This document shows, piece after piece, positions 1 to 13,459 of a stretch of 64,000 nt of DNA. The stretch's first letter is position 1. Each line of letters begins with the position of its first letter. The translations under genes and the position numbers were made by a program. The notes beneath the pieces are model-generated. The model was not told the DNA's origin. It saw only the letters and a program-made list of their open reading frames with translations, and ran no database searches. Origin of the DNA: Chaetorhynchus papuensis (lineage: Eukaryota > Chordata > Aves > Passeriformes > Rhipiduridae); NCBI GenBank assembly GCA_013396525.1, contig VWYX01000793.1:253999-317998 (forward strand). The letters are read 5' to 3'.

Positions 1-3000
1 ACGGTGACAGCAGTCACAGCACAAACTCCTTCTCCTCAAGCACTTCCAAACCCTCTGAAAGCCTGGAGATGCCATCAGTGGCTCATAAAAAGCTGCTTGC
101 TGGCCTGCAGGGCTGGAAGACTGAAAAACCTTTCCCTGCCGGGTGTCACAACCCAGACCCTGACGTGCCTCTGCAGAGCTGAGCTTTGGAGAGCATGGTC
201 TGCAGCACGTCTCTCCATGGCACTGCCACACGAGGCAGCCCTGGCACCCAGCAGCTCCCAGGCACTAAGCCTGGCTCCCTGAGCCTGGGCTCGGGCCCCA
301 GGTATAAAGCTCACTTTGTTCAGTTAAGCTATTCAGGAGTTGTGAAGAGGTGATCTGAGCGAAATCTGAATTTGGCCTGGCATTTTCATAATTGCAGGAA
401 CCCGGCTTTTACAGCATTAAAACCATATGAATTCAAATAAATCCTACTTCTCCTTCATCCCAGTGAGTAACTGGACCTAGACCAAAGCTGCCCTTTGGGA
501 TCCTGTTGGGTTTCCAGCCCGCAGCGCACCCCACGCTCCTGGGAGTGTAAGGGAATCCAATTTCCTCCTGATTCACTCCACAATGAATCTGTCTCATTAG
601 ATACCACAATATAACTGTGGTTGAACCCCTCCTACAGACCAACTGCCCACCACAACAGTAATGTGGCGTTACTCCCTGTCATGCTTTTCCTCACTTCATT
701 TTCCAGGGCACGAAAGTCACTAGTCAGAAGGGGAATAGCAGAACCAGAAATAAATCCCACATCCCTTACCTTTTTCCTCTGGGCTAGCACTGACAGTGTT
801 GTGTGTTTGCACTTCCACAGAATTTTAAAGACATTTCTCTTTCTTTACGGTAACTCACTGGAAGATGAAATTTTTTATATTTTATGGATTTTCTATAACT
901 CTGCTAAGAAGAACAGCAGATTTGCAATTTTCGGGGCTTAGATACTGCTAGATATGTAGGTCACTCAAATAAAAAATTCCAACTTGGGGTCGTGGTGTTT
1001 GAACAGGTTTATTCTGGCATTTTTTTCCCTTGCCAAAGGAAAAACCTCTGTACCCAGAACTGCAATACAGGGAATGCAGGTGCTTTACTATCCATTCTTG
1101 TGTTTGAGGAATCCAACTCAGCCTGGGCATGAGCCCATTCAGCACTTTTTAGTGTCTGCAACGGCAGTCAGCCTTGTGAGTTAACACAAACCACACTCCT
1201 CACCCACCCCAAAACTGCAGGGTAAATGTGCTACTGGGTATTGAATTTTCTCTGCCTGTTAAACCAGACAATTTATTTTTCAGCCGAGTGAACATAAAGA
1301 GTTTTGTAGAGCTGTGTTAAAATGCAGTTCAGGTTTAGGGGAATTACCTGAGGGTACTCAGTGCATTTTCCCATCTTATCTGTTTGATAAGAGCCAGAGA
1401 ATTTTAGGGTTTTGTGTGTGTGTGTGTGTGTGTGCAATAGATAATATGCCATGAGGAGTCACTGTTACAGAGTCCAAGAAGACAATGCTCAGAACATCTG
1501 GCTAGTGAAAGCCCTGGACATGGAAAATATAAATAGCAAGGTTTATATTTATAAATTGGAAGGGCCATGATGACATCTGCCAACAAGTTTTCTTCCAGAG
1601 CCCATTTGCAGTATGGTTATTCACAGGCAACAACAAAAACGTGCATGGATCACATGCATGGCCTGCCCTTCCTTTCAGGAACACTCTCCAATAACACACA
1701 AATAAATGCTCTGTTCTCACAACACAGAAATACAAGTGTTTGCAAACCTCACAGCAAAGCTCTTGCATACCAGACCACAGTGGGACACACTGCTGGAACA
1801 GACTAAAAATAGCTGGGGAAAAGCCTTGAATTAACACAGAAGACAGTCAAACTCACTTGGTGTTAACTCTTCCAGTGAAATAAGCGCCCTCCTTTTCTGC
1901 CTCACTCCACAGGAGACACTTTGTGCTGTAAATCTTATCCTGAGGCCTTGTTTTTATGACTGAGTAGTTGTGGATGGGAATCTCAAGACTTTAAACAAAG
2001 CCTAACCTATTTGACCATGGCAGCTCAATACTAACATTAAAACAAGCTACAGGTAAAATAAACGTGTTCCTACATTCATAACCACAGGCACCTTTTCTTC
2101 AGCTTAGAGCATTTCTGACGCCTGACAAATATAAAACTGATCCAGTGCATGAGCATAAAGGTTTTGCTAATGACTTATTATTGTAGGTGTCTAGACCACC
2201 CCAACACTGTTGGCACTGGCCACCACCACAGAGGCTGCCCACAAGGCTGCCAGGTTGTCAAGAGAAGGAAAAGCATCAGCAGAAAGAGCCTGGAGTGCTT
2301 TATGATATCCATGAATTTAGCAAAGAATGGATTCCACGCTGTCTGTCCAGCCCGCGGCACAGCTGGACACACATACACCTGTATGAAAATGGTAGGAAAA
2401 ATAAGGATGATGAAATAACAAGAAGATGCACGTCCTGGTTAAGAAATGAAGGAGAAGGATGCCTAGCTCTGCCTCCCACTTACTGCAATCTGCATTAATG
2501 CCAGGAGACAAGGATATACAAGCGAGACGTCCCCATCTCAAAGAAGTTCTGCTGAAGGCTGCAGGCTCCAAAATACCCCACTTTAACTGGCATGGACAGA
2601 CTGCAAAGCAAAGTGCAGTGTTTGTGTGACCACAGCCACCTGCAAAGTGAGCTCAGAGAGGTGGAGGTGAGTGCAGCAGATGGAGATGCAGGAGGGGCCC
2701 CTTCCTTTCTCCAGGGCCCATACAAGCATGTGTGGCCAGAGTTAAAAAGGCAGGTAGCAAGAGCACTGGAGGAAGAGAATATTTAAGCAGGAAGGATGGA
2801 GAGAAAGATGGAACTGAAAAGTTAACAAGTTGTAGGAGTCCTGGCAGTGGATGAGGAAATGAGGCTGCACCGGCTGAGGAACAGTGCAACAAGCGGGGAT
2901 CACAGAGGAAGAGATCATCAAAACTCAGCTGCTGCCATTTCTTGAAACTGAATCCTAAGCAAACATTTTGTTTGTGCTGCATCAGACAGATCTTAGGCAG

Positions 3001-6000
3001 CTTCACAAAGCTAGCAATGGTAGGGCTGTGTCCAGCCCCAGTCAGAAATTCATCAAGCTGGGACAGATATAAAAAGATTTTATAGACTGTCTTTACTCAA
3101 CACATCGCAAATGAGAAGTAAAAAACAAGAAAGAAAAAGAAAGCTCTTCATAGGCTCCATAAAACATCTTGCATTATATTTTCAATCTTAATCAGCATTG
3201 AGGAGGAAAGAGCAGAAAGTACTCTTGAATATCCAGTGCTGAAAAATACCTCATTGTTCAAAAATCCTAACTTGTGTGCTCCAATTTTGTTTCTCGTTCG
3301 CCTTCAGAAATATGGATTTAATATTCATGATGGATTTAAATTTCACTAAAATAAAATACCTAACGCATTACCAACAGAGAATTTAGTTTAATGAACCAAA
3401 ACTGAAATCTATACACAAATTACATTTCCAAAAGACTTCTGTGTTCTTTAATGATTTTACTTTGAGGAATTTATAGCTTTCATTAAAACAGTGTTTGCAT
3501 ACTGCTTCATATGAATTGGTCATACTGGTGCTGAGACCCTTAAGCAATAGTGAAAGTAAATATTCAAGGCTTTTGCTTGTTTTTCTCTACATTTATCTGT
3601 GTTTGTTTCATCCCACAGTGGCAGCACATTATTAAGAACAACAGACTGAAGTAAAACACGTGGTTCTTTTCGTGCGTTTAGCAGGTAAAAGTGAGGCTGC
3701 ACATCTTTTCAGCCCCATCTGGAGGATAACAAATTAACTCTTTGACTTTACAAGGGGGAAGAAGTTATCAGTCACGGCCAGCTGACAGGGAAGGTCTATT
3801 AGCATGGAAATGCTACAGGTTTGGACACGAATGTCAAGACTTCCCGTCGTTACTGAGATGCATTAGAGAGCTGTGCGCTGAGCCCAGGTTCCACAGCTTT
3901 AATTAATATATTCTGTGCACTCTGACCAACCTGATAATCCAAGAAGCCTCAATAAAAACCACCTAGGGAGGGAGGATATGTCATCACCGTATCATATGTT
4001 CCAGTCAGGAGATTTACCTCCTGTTTTTACTGCACTGAGTTTACACCGTGCTCCTATTTTACTTTCACTGGAGGGCTCGTGTAGCTGGGGCTATGCAGAG
4101 GGCATGAGGACAGAACTGCCAGTGCCAGTGCCTGTTCAAAGGAGGCATTCAGCCATCTGCTCACCTTAGAGGGGGACCAAATGGAAACAGGAAAAAACTA
4201 AGGAGGGGAACATGCAAGTATTCCCTGAACTTGGCTCTCTGCTCAGGAGAAGCTGAGGACATCATCGCAGAAACAAGATTGTATGTCTGAGAGCAGCAGA
4301 CAGTGCTGGGAGAAAGAAGGACCAACTGATGCACTGCTAAACTGCCCAAAATGTCTTCTTCTGGCCACTGTATATCCATCAGGGTTCAAAAAAAATTGTG
4401 CAAACTAAGAGCAGAATTTAGGCCAGTTCAAGACATGAAGGTTCTCCTTCCACCAAGGAACCAGGAGGGAGCATTTGTCCTGGAGGTGTTTTTTGGGACA
4501 CGCCGTGTCACAGAAAGGTCTTGCACCCAAGCTGACACACCCCGAGGTTTTTCTGATGACTGTAGGTATTTGTATGCCACGCCTTGGAGCCTAGGGGCAC
4601 TCACTGATAGGCACTGTGATCAGGAAAGATTCCTGAGAAGGAAATCCTGCCGGGAGAACAGTGAAGGAAATGGCAGACAGAAGTGCTGGAGGGAAGCCAA
4701 GGGGCCACACAACCCAGTGAAGCCCCAGTCAGCAATGAGGTGTGACAAGGGAAGGAAGGTGGGACTCCCAACACCCCATGGCTCCTGCTGCTGGAGCAAT
4801 CCCACAGGGAGACAGGCTCACTACAGCACAGAGAGGTCCTGAAGCTGTGTCCTCATCCCTGGCTGAACACAGGGCAAATAAACACAGAGGTGACACTGCT
4901 CACTCGGCTGCACAGGCTGGGGGAGGCAGTGATCCCCCTCCCCATGAGCATCAGGAGGCACTCCCCGAGCAGTGTCCTGAGCAGGGAGGCAGACAGGGTA
5001 ATTTAAACAAACAAGGCCCCAGTGATGGAAATTTCAAGCTCAAAGCTACCATATGGAGGGAAATCATCTGACCACAATTTACCTGTTAGACTTCAAAGGT
5101 GTCTAGGTCTCCTCTAAATAAAAGCAGTCTTTTCTTTAATGAAGTTAAGTACTGTATTTCAGCACCATGTGTTGTGAAAAGGAAGCAATTTGGATTAATT
5201 TACTGAAATTTACCTTTCAGATGCAGTTAAGTGGAATTAAAAGTTTGTCTGAGTTGACAGAGTTCTGTTTTCCATCACTGCATTGTCTTGAAAGAAAGGA
5301 TAACAGGCTAAGTGCTTAAATTCCATCCAAACTGATAAGGTTCACTCTGTACAGGCAAACTCAGTGTAGTTTATTACATATTGTCTGCCTTCATCCATCA
5401 CTGGTATACATTTTTTCCCCCCTAAAACAACTGTTTCTTCCAAAATAAATTGATGTTTGTGATGTTATTGCATTCATCTGGGGTTGAATAGTCTGCACTG
5501 GGCTATCAGAGAGCTGCCATTTCTACTTACAGGGAGAATTCATTTCATTTCCCACTAACAGCAGGTTTTGCAGGGCTGAGCTTACATCTGGGACAAGAAT
5601 TTTTTTTCTCTTCTGAGAACCATTCTTTTCCCTTAATTTCTTTACTGTGGAAGCGTGTCTGTCCTTAGCCTCTTTCCAAACACCAGATCTTCACCCAGAT
5701 CTCTTCCTTGGCAGCACGAATTAACTTGCCCATTACATCCTTACTACCTTTTTCTTCTCACCACTGTACTTCTCTCTTTCATATCCCCCAGCTGCCACTG
5801 CTCCTTCCAAACCTCACCCCTCCTGAAACACTCTCCCAGTTAATAACTCCCCTCCCTCCCTGCCTTAGGTCCCAGGATAACTCCCCCCAGCAGCTGGGAG
5901 AGGTTCTCTCTTCTCCTGGGCTGGTTTTGTTGGCAGCCTTGAACCATTTGCCTGCCACAACGAAGGTGTAATCCTGACCTGCCCTTCACTGACCACTCTG

Positions 6001-9000
6001 AAACCTCACAGGCATTTCTCTATTCTTTCAATTAACTGAGCATCTCATAATGAAAAGCCAGTGAATGCTCTGTAATTAATTATTTATATTACATGGGGGA
6101 AGCCTAGCTAACACAGTGTCAACAGGAACAATGACACTCTGTATGCCAAACTGCAGCCTTGCAGCCCCAGGGTTTTGCCTCCCCTCCCTGCTGCCCCAGC
6201 TGGATTTTGGCTATGGGAGATAGCCAGGTTTTGAGTGTTGTCTAAGTTCAAATTTCTCCCAAGGACAGACTTCAGATCCGCACATTTCTGCAAAATCAAG
6301 TAGTTGAAGGAAAAAAATCTTGCTACTTGAAATCTCCATTTAATTTTGATTCTTGACAAGCCATTTCAAACATAAACTGTAGTCAGGCAGGACTTTTTCA
6401 GTTTGTTTAGATTTTGGTGGAAGGAGGCAGAAGGGAGAGGAAACCACACATTTCATCAGCATTTTTTATTTTTTAATAGCCTTCAGTGCAGCCGATTACC
6501 CAGGAGATCAGCAAATCTTAGCTCCGTCAAAGACAGGGAGGAGAGCAGAAGCTTTCTCATCCTCCACAGCAGGACTAACCCTCCAACACACAAATCTAAA
6601 CAACACAGGGGTGCCAACTCAAATGCCTCAGCTGTTAAGACAGAACAAAAAGAAAAGGACAATCTCCAAGGTATAACCGAAAGTAAATGCTAATAATGAT
6701 GTGTGGCATTAAATGATGACTCATTTTTCACAAGGCCATTTCAGATCGTAGCCATAACCTTGGATCAGACCCGAATGACTGTGAGAGCTGAAGTCGTAGT
6801 GGAACCATTAATTATGGATTTCCTGGCTTTTAGAGGTTGGAGTCAGACCTTTGATGTTCCTTTAAGATTGTTCTCCTGTGTTCATTTCCTTTGTTTCTGT
6901 GTTGGTAGCTTAAGAAAACACCCTAAGATTTCCATGGAAGTGTACGAGATCGCCTAGAAATGCGTAGTCCATAAAAGCCCTGCAATTCATGGCTCATAAA
7001 GTCCTCTAATCCATGGTCAATAAAGCTTTGGAAAAGAGCTGTATGAACCACAGTCATTTCACAGTTCAATGAGGTTCATACAGGAATCAATAACCTGGTT
7101 TAAATTCGCCTGGATTTGTCCTCCACCTGCACATTTCTCTTTGACTTTTCAGGTTGAAAGGCAGCTCCAACAGCTGAATTCTGGAGACCTCGCATGGAAA
7201 CAATGAGCTTTATGCAGCTTTCCCCCAAAAGCCATAACAAAGACCTAAATCCCTCTACTTTGTCCCAAAGGCGAACAATTCAAGTTTCAGGTGACAACTG
7301 GTGAGTCAGGGAACTGGAAGAAGAACCATTTGGAAATATGGGGCTATAGCTGAAGTTAATACTAAATTCAGAGACCACAGTCCACACAGAACATGGAGGA
7401 CTCCAACTGAAGAGTATGCAAACGCAAAATGGATTTTTGGGACAGGCCAGAGCGAGAACTTCCTAGTACAACAATTACCCTTCAAAAATGAGTGCAAAGT
7501 CTGACTGTTGAAACATTATTGAGGCAATGCAAAGAATTCCACATGTTTCTCTCCTGCACAGGTAACACCCCAGCATCCGTATGATCAGCCACCCTGCTTG
7601 TTTCCTCCCAAAAATGATCACAATTCAAGGTCTGGTCACAGACACACATTTCTGCTCTTTTCTTGCCAATCAGAAAGGAACCAGTTAGAGAGAACTCACT
7701 GTTTATTGCTTTGTGCAGGGTCCAGCTTGCAATTAATGCTGATGAAACCCAACTGCCAAAAGCACAATATGCAGCAGCTGCTTTATGAAAGTTGAGACCC
7801 CATCCAATTTATGGGGAAACCAGAGCTGGTTGTGAGTCTCTGATTTAGTGAACTTGTATTTTTTTTTGTGTTTTGTATTTTTTGTTTTGCTTTGTTTCCA
7901 GGAAAACACCAGAAGTTACTCCAGAACTGTAGAAGCAGTAAAACCATCTGAAAGCACTAAGGCAGGCTTCCCTTCTTCCAGCCTTTCCTCATTTCTAGGC
8001 CTGTGATCTCCCACTAATATCTCCCTGGGATCTTTCAGCAAGGCAGGCAACACACAGCGTCTGGTTCATCACCAGCGTGGTGGGAGCAGAAACTTGTGTT
8101 TCCTCATCCCAATCTCCATCCTTATGAAATGGAAATAAAGGGATAAAAGGCTTTGATTCAGATGAAATCTCACAGGAGCACAGAGCAAATAATTTAACTC
8201 TAACCTTTGGAAGTACCTTTTAAATACCTTTCCTAGGAGCATATAATGAAATCAGCAAAAGGCACAAAAATCCATAAGCACCACTTTAAGCTCCCAACTG
8301 CAAATTTCCATTGCCAGTATCCAATATCTTTTCTGATATCTGGACAGATAGGACAGGGGTAGGAGGATTGTGCCCAACTGCCAGGCTCCCACCAGATGTA
8401 TTTAAGCATCTCACTTGTACAACACATGAGGAACTGGCACAAAGACCCTTGTGAAATGCTGAAATCAGCAGCCCCCAAGCAGAAGGACAGAAAAGTCCCT
8501 TGTATTTGAGGCAACCAGCTATATTGAACCAAATGTCACTTAGTTCATGCTTAAACATCCTCTGTGGAGAGGATCCAACCACTGAACACACTTTGAAAAG
8601 AAAACACATGAATCCTTCTTACAGGGCTGGCACTGACCTCAGAAATAGCCTTTTTACATTAAGATTAATATGCACCACCTTAATAGCACTCCTTACATCA
8701 TTCACCCTGAGAAAACAATAAACTACAAAAAATGAGGTAACTGCTCCATTAAAAAGAATGAATAAAATAACAGCAATAATAACAAAAATCTGAAAACACA
8801 AATATGTGAAGCTTTTTTTCATAGCAAAGGGAGAAACCTCTGAGAGACTTGTAAGGAATTTAGGTGCTATGAAAACGGGAATACGTAATGCTCAAAGACA
8901 ATCATTATATGTGTAGGTGAGCAGCCAGTTCCCAACATATTACTCAATTCCTTTTACTTGTTAGAATATCGATAAACATTGTGGCTGTTTATCTGCCCAT

Positions 9001-9715
9001 GACTTGGCCTGGATAAAGGCACTAAGAGCTTTAGAGGTGGGAGAATAAATTGCCCAGGAATCCTAAAAGCACACATTGAGAAGCCCTGGTCAAACATGAA
9101 GGCTCTTATTCAAACACTAAATGGGAGTTCTTAACCTCAGACCAAGATTGGAACAGCCATGGAAAAGTGCCTACCTCCATTCTCTTTACATAGAGGATTT
9201 AGTTAAGTACTTCATTTTGCTTCAGTTTGCTGTTTTCAGTGCAGTCTGAGATGTTAAAACATTTCAGCCCCGGAACACAGTTAAAGAAGGCTGAAAGTCA
9301 GATTTGTCAGAATCTTAAAAACTCCCAGGAATATTCTGCATGGTTAGAAAATGGGCAAGACTTTGGGCTGAAAACTGATGGTATAGATTGGAAAATAATT
9401 ATTGGAAGAAAAAGGACAGAGTATTTTCTATTGTTGTTCCTTTCCTGTTTTTTTTTTTACCTCTGACAAGTCTTCGTTTCTGTGTATTTTAAATATTTTA
9501 AGCATCAGCTTATTTTTTCCTCTTTACTTTTAGATCAAACATGCCTATGAGCTTTCCTCCTAGCTCTTCATTAGGCTACAAAAATAACACCTCACTCCTA
9601 GTTAGCCTTCGTCCAGCCTTCCTTACGGTCTAATCAACAAGAGCTGGGATCTGCAAAGAGCATCAAGTTCGGAGCCAGCAGGAAGAGGACAGGGACCACA
9701 CCAGTCATGACTCAC
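1..9715. other. Non-coding sequence, intergenic or intronic
   Basis: I see no supportable gene here. The open frames are short (the longest about 117 codons), scattered on both strands, overlap one another in antisense, and lack paired splice signals around protein-like sequence. The stretch is moderately AT-rich with local T-rich tracts (for example about 7,855-7,900) and one dinucleotide repeat. AATAAA-type motifs occur (for example near 7,019) but without an upstream terminal exon they carry no weight. If the minus-strand exon at 9,716-9,985 belongs to a gene continuing leftward, this stretch is intron or downstream flank of that gene. Confidence 0.7.
1413..1434. repeat. (TG)11 microsatellite
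   Basis: An uninterrupted run of eleven TG dinucleotides preceded by TT and followed by CAATAG. It is a typical vertebrate dinucleotide microsatellite and is likely length-polymorphic. It also produces a run of alternating Thr and His codons in a spurious minus-strand frame. Confidence 0.95.
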
Positions 9716-9985
9716 CTGTCTTCTATCCGAACCCAGAGGTCGTTGAACTGCCTCTGGCGATGGTGTTTGTGCTGCTTCTTGTGCCATTTCTTCTGCCTGC
9801 CAAACTCCTCCAGCTGGCTGATGCTGTCAGGCAACAAGAGGTGAGGAGACAGGCTGTCTTCTTCGTCCATCTGCTGCGGCTTCAGGGAAGGAGATGCCAG
9901 TGGGACCTGCTCAGAAAGCTGGACAGGGGGCAGGGCTGTCACTGAGGGTCCCTCCAAGGCTGGGCTTGTCTTTGTCGTCCTTGAA
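9716..9985 (-). CDS. Internal coding exon of an unidentified protein-coding gene
   Basis: This is the best-supported coding exon in the window. On the minus strand it begins after an acceptor ending TGTTTTGCAG and ends at a near-perfect donor, AGACAG/GTGAGTC. The 270-nt exon is a multiple of three: one base, 89 complete codons, then two bases, so it starts and ends in phase 2. The other two frames carry stops. The product is Ser/Pro/Leu-rich and acidic in its first half (about residues 1-58, including MDEEDSLSP), then has a basic, His-rich cluster (RQKKWHKKQHKHHRQRQ, about residues 63-79), ending NDLWVRIED. The basic cluster could bind nucleic acid or heparin or act as a nuclear or nucleolar signal, but that is inference. 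I do not recognise the family. Apparent extension of the frame upstream to 10,125 is intronic read-through. Confidence 0.6.
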
Positions 9986-12900
9986 CTGCAAAACACAACG
10001 TTTAAGTATTTGATGAGTAAGGGGGGAATGGTGCCAAAACAAAGGTGAGAGCAGAGGACTGCGCTGCTTGGTGGCTGCCCCTGACTGCTGAGAAGGTGCA
10101 CAAGGCTTTTGCTCTGGGGCAGCAAGTAAAGACAGCAGCAGCATTTCCTACGAAGATTTCAAGTAAACACTTAACACCGGGAAATGGCAATGGATACACT
10201 GTTGCTGTTTTCTGGCATTTTAATGACTTCCTAGAGGACTTAGAGTCTGTAGTAGGGGTCAATGTTGCCTCCCCTGCTGGGCTGAAGGTCAAATGACAAA
10301 ACTCTAAGCGGGCAAATGACAGTCTTTGATGAAAACAGATACCTGAAGAGATGATCTTAGATTAATGAGATAACACTAGATATCTCATTATCTCTTCCTT
10401 CTTTTCTTTTTTTTTCCCCAACTCTGGCTATCATCTATAGAAAACAAGTCACTCTTTTAACTGCAACAAGATTTATGCCTCCTCATCCAGTCAGGACTAG
10501 TGACAAGGAAGCCTAGACTGATGACAGAAGCATGGAAGCATGGAAGCTAGGCTGCTGGGATGGGATATGTGAGACCTGAACTTCAGCAGGTAATGAAGAA
10601 AAATGGGGTAAATGACCTGTGCAAAACCTCTTTGAAACAATTCTGCCAGAGCTCTTCACTGCTGTCTGAAAAATTGCCACCTCTTGTACATGACTGGAAT
10701 GATGCAGAGAAAGACCTTTCATTTTCCTCTTCTAGAGTTTCACTGATTTTAGAAGAAAGTCAGTATAAACTCTCTCCTTTGGTATGCAGCCATGTGAACT
10801 TATTGTGAGCTAAGATAACTGAAACAAAAATCTAATAAACCAGGACTGGCATAAAGTTATTTTCCTCCCCTAACTTCGGAAGAAGTTCATATTCAGCCTT
10901 AATTGCAAGAACTTTTCCTGTCCCTGGGATGGGCCAGTGAGTTGTAGGTACAGAAAATGGGAGGGAATTAATAGGCAATATGAAGCTGTGGTCTGCAAAA
11001 CTATTTCTATTACATGGATGCTATGACTTTTATGACAGAAACAATTAAAGCCACGTGAAAAATTTTGCCTCCTGAGTGAAACCAGTAAGACATTTTAATG
11101 AAAAAGTAATAAAAAATCCTAAACCTCATTGGTGACAATGTACAAAATGTGCCGCAAGTGAAACCACATGTTTCATTTACGGAACATTTTGTTCTCTTCC
11201 AAAAAAGTCACATCTACTACTAATGGAAGCTTTTTTTCTTTTTGACTTTCTTGAAGTCTGTTACAACACCAGCCATGATGGTCACCTCTATTTCCACTGC
11301 ATTGTGTTTCATCCAAAAGTCCTTCCAATACTGATAATTAATTATTTCTTCTATGAGACTCACTGGCAAATACTACACTAACTTTGTCACGTGTAGCCAA
11401 CGTTTCATGAAGTTCTGCAGAGATCATGCAACAGATAGAGAAAAAAAGAAGGTTTTTTAAAACTAATTCTGAAATTCTTCATGGCTGGTTTTATTAATAA
11501 AACACACAAGAAAAACCCATTTTTCCCTTCTTTTCCCAAGCATTCAGACTCCCAGTGAGTCCTTTCCAAACTCATTCATACTCACTCCATGCTCTATTTT
11601 ATATCTCAGATAGATCTGCCGGTTCTGAATTTTTTCCCCCGTTAAGACTTTCTTTCAATGTTTCATGTTGAGGGGGAATTTTCCCCAGGGCAGCAATTTC
11701 CTTTGAGAGCTCTTGGTGCTCTCCAAAGCCTTTAAGAATTCCTCAGCTGTGGCACAGGCTCACGGTTGAAGCAAGGCCATCTCCAGACTCTCGTAAATGG
11801 AGAGGCGATCACAGATTTGCACTGGGGAGGTCTCTTGGGCCACAGTGGGGAGTTCTTAGTTTTTATCCAACCATGATGATGGACCAGCTAAGTATCCACA
11901 TCCACAGGCAGCCACTGGAGGACAACAGAGAGTGAGCTTGGACAGGAGAGTTTAGGCAGGTAGAAGGACCTGGAGCAAGCACCTACAGACACCATGTGGG
12001 TCCTGAGATGGCAGCAGCCACCACCGGGTGGCAGGAAGCCACCGAACTGAGCTGTAGCCAAGATTTCTGTTTCCATTGACTTCCTTCTCCGTGCCTCATG
12101 TTGTGATCAGTCAGTAATTCCTTGAGATGTTGCAGGCAGGAGCAGCGCCCACGCGCCAGCTCAGGGCTGGGGCTGCCCTTTGATTCCCTGAGTGGTCTTA
12201 GGGATATCTGAACATGTACTTTCCACCTTTTAACACCTACTATTTTCTTACACGTGTTTACCTTGCTCTGAGCCCCCTGTAAACTGGAACCAGTAGAGAA
12301 GTGTTTTTATGGCTTGAGATTTTACAAACCACTTAAGACGACTGGCAGCGCCCTTCTTATTAAAATTAATGACTTTGGGCATCAAAATCCCAGTGGTGGC
12401 TTTGAAAGTTTCTGGCTTAATTGTTTCCACTACCATCACATGAGCCACAGGTTGTAAACTTGATATTTCAGAACATTTTTTGGGAAGAGAATAAATAAAC
12501 ACCGGAGAAACGTTAAAATGCTGTAACCTAAAGAGGGTTATAAACTAACCACCACTATGTTAGAGTTGAGTCAGGGGGAATAGCTCCACTGTGGCAACTG
12601 CATATTGCATTTGCTTGATATTTCTTCCATTATTCCTGCACTAATATTTTTTTAAATTATTCCTGCACTAATATTTTTTTAATTATTAGTAACTGCTAAT
12701 AATTGCCCTAAGACCTAAGAGGGATTGTTGAAGGCTGTATGCTGATGTATGCTTGCTCCTCTTAAAAAAAAATAGTTAGCTTTAAACTGATTTATTAAAT
12801 CACTTATAATAATTATACTATATTATATAAAAAATAATAAATCCAATAAAAATAAACAACAAATATTATAAAAATACAATTAATTCATTATCACCCTGGT

Positions 12901-13030
12901 TCCTTTCAAATACGACCGTCATCCTACAGACATTCTACCAGAAGGAAAATCAAAACAGAATATGGATATTTCATCCAAATAGATCCTAAGAATATTTAAA
13001 GATAATTTAATTTAATGTAAGACAGATTTC
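9986..13030. other. Non-coding sequence with an AT-rich patch
   Basis: No supportable gene. The sequence just above 9,985 is the presumed intron before the 9,716-9,985 exon. Short open frames (for example 10,560-10,808 plus and 12,248-12,502 minus) have no convincing paired splice sites. From about 12,770 to 12,900 the sequence is extremely AT-rich, with many TAATAA and TATTATA words and no obvious regular period. The GC content rises abruptly at about 13,040. Confidence 0.65.
12631..12684. repeat. Two-copy tandem duplication, 27-bp unit
   Basis: The segment TATTCCTGCACTAATATTTT plus a T/A-rich tail occurs twice in direct succession with a 27-bp offset. The copies are nearly identical, which suggests a fairly recent slippage or unequal-exchange event. 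No coding consequence is visible. Confidence 0.9.
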
Positions 13031-13105
13031 CTAGGAGATGATAATTTCTCCACGGTCTCCTGGGTGCCATGGAGTCACACCACCCTGTGGGCTCCGTGTG
13101 GCCCT

Positions 13106-13235
13106 GCAGTGTTGCAGTGGCCCCTGGCTTCCACGAGCCCCTGCAGTGTCACCGTGGCCCCTGGCTTCCATGAGCCCCCACAGTGTCACCGTGGCCCCTG
13201 GCTTCCATGAGACCCCACAGTGTCCCCTTGGCTGC
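13106..13235. repeat. GC-rich minisatellite, 37-bp unit, about 3.5 copies
   Basis: Units begin at 13,106, 13,143, 13,180 and 13,217, an exact 37-bp spacing. Each contains CAGTGT followed by a GTGGCCCCTGGCTTCCA core; the last copy is partial and diverges. The array makes the surrounding frames open on both strands (for example 13,038-13,556 plus and 13,031-13,345 minus), but these proteins are just repeated low-complexity peptides and I do not annotate them as genes. Confidence 0.9.
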
Positions 13236-13459
13236 AGGAGCGGGTGGCTGGAGAAGAAGCAGCAGGGACAGCAGGCACACTGTGCCATGGCCGCTTCTGT
13301 GGGCACGCCTGAGCCTGTCCCTGCCACAGCCTCGGTGTGTGACACCCGCTGCGAGTCCCTAGGTGTGCAGGTGACAAGTCACCACAGGGTGACAGTGACA
13401 GTCACCTGGGGGATGCCCTGGGGTGGGAGGCCAGCAGGGATCTGTTCCACACGCTGCAG

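Noticed and set aside
4351..4842. 163-codon plus-strand frame
   Set aside because: Composition looks random, it is overlapped by antisense frames, and there is no recognisable motif or exon boundary.
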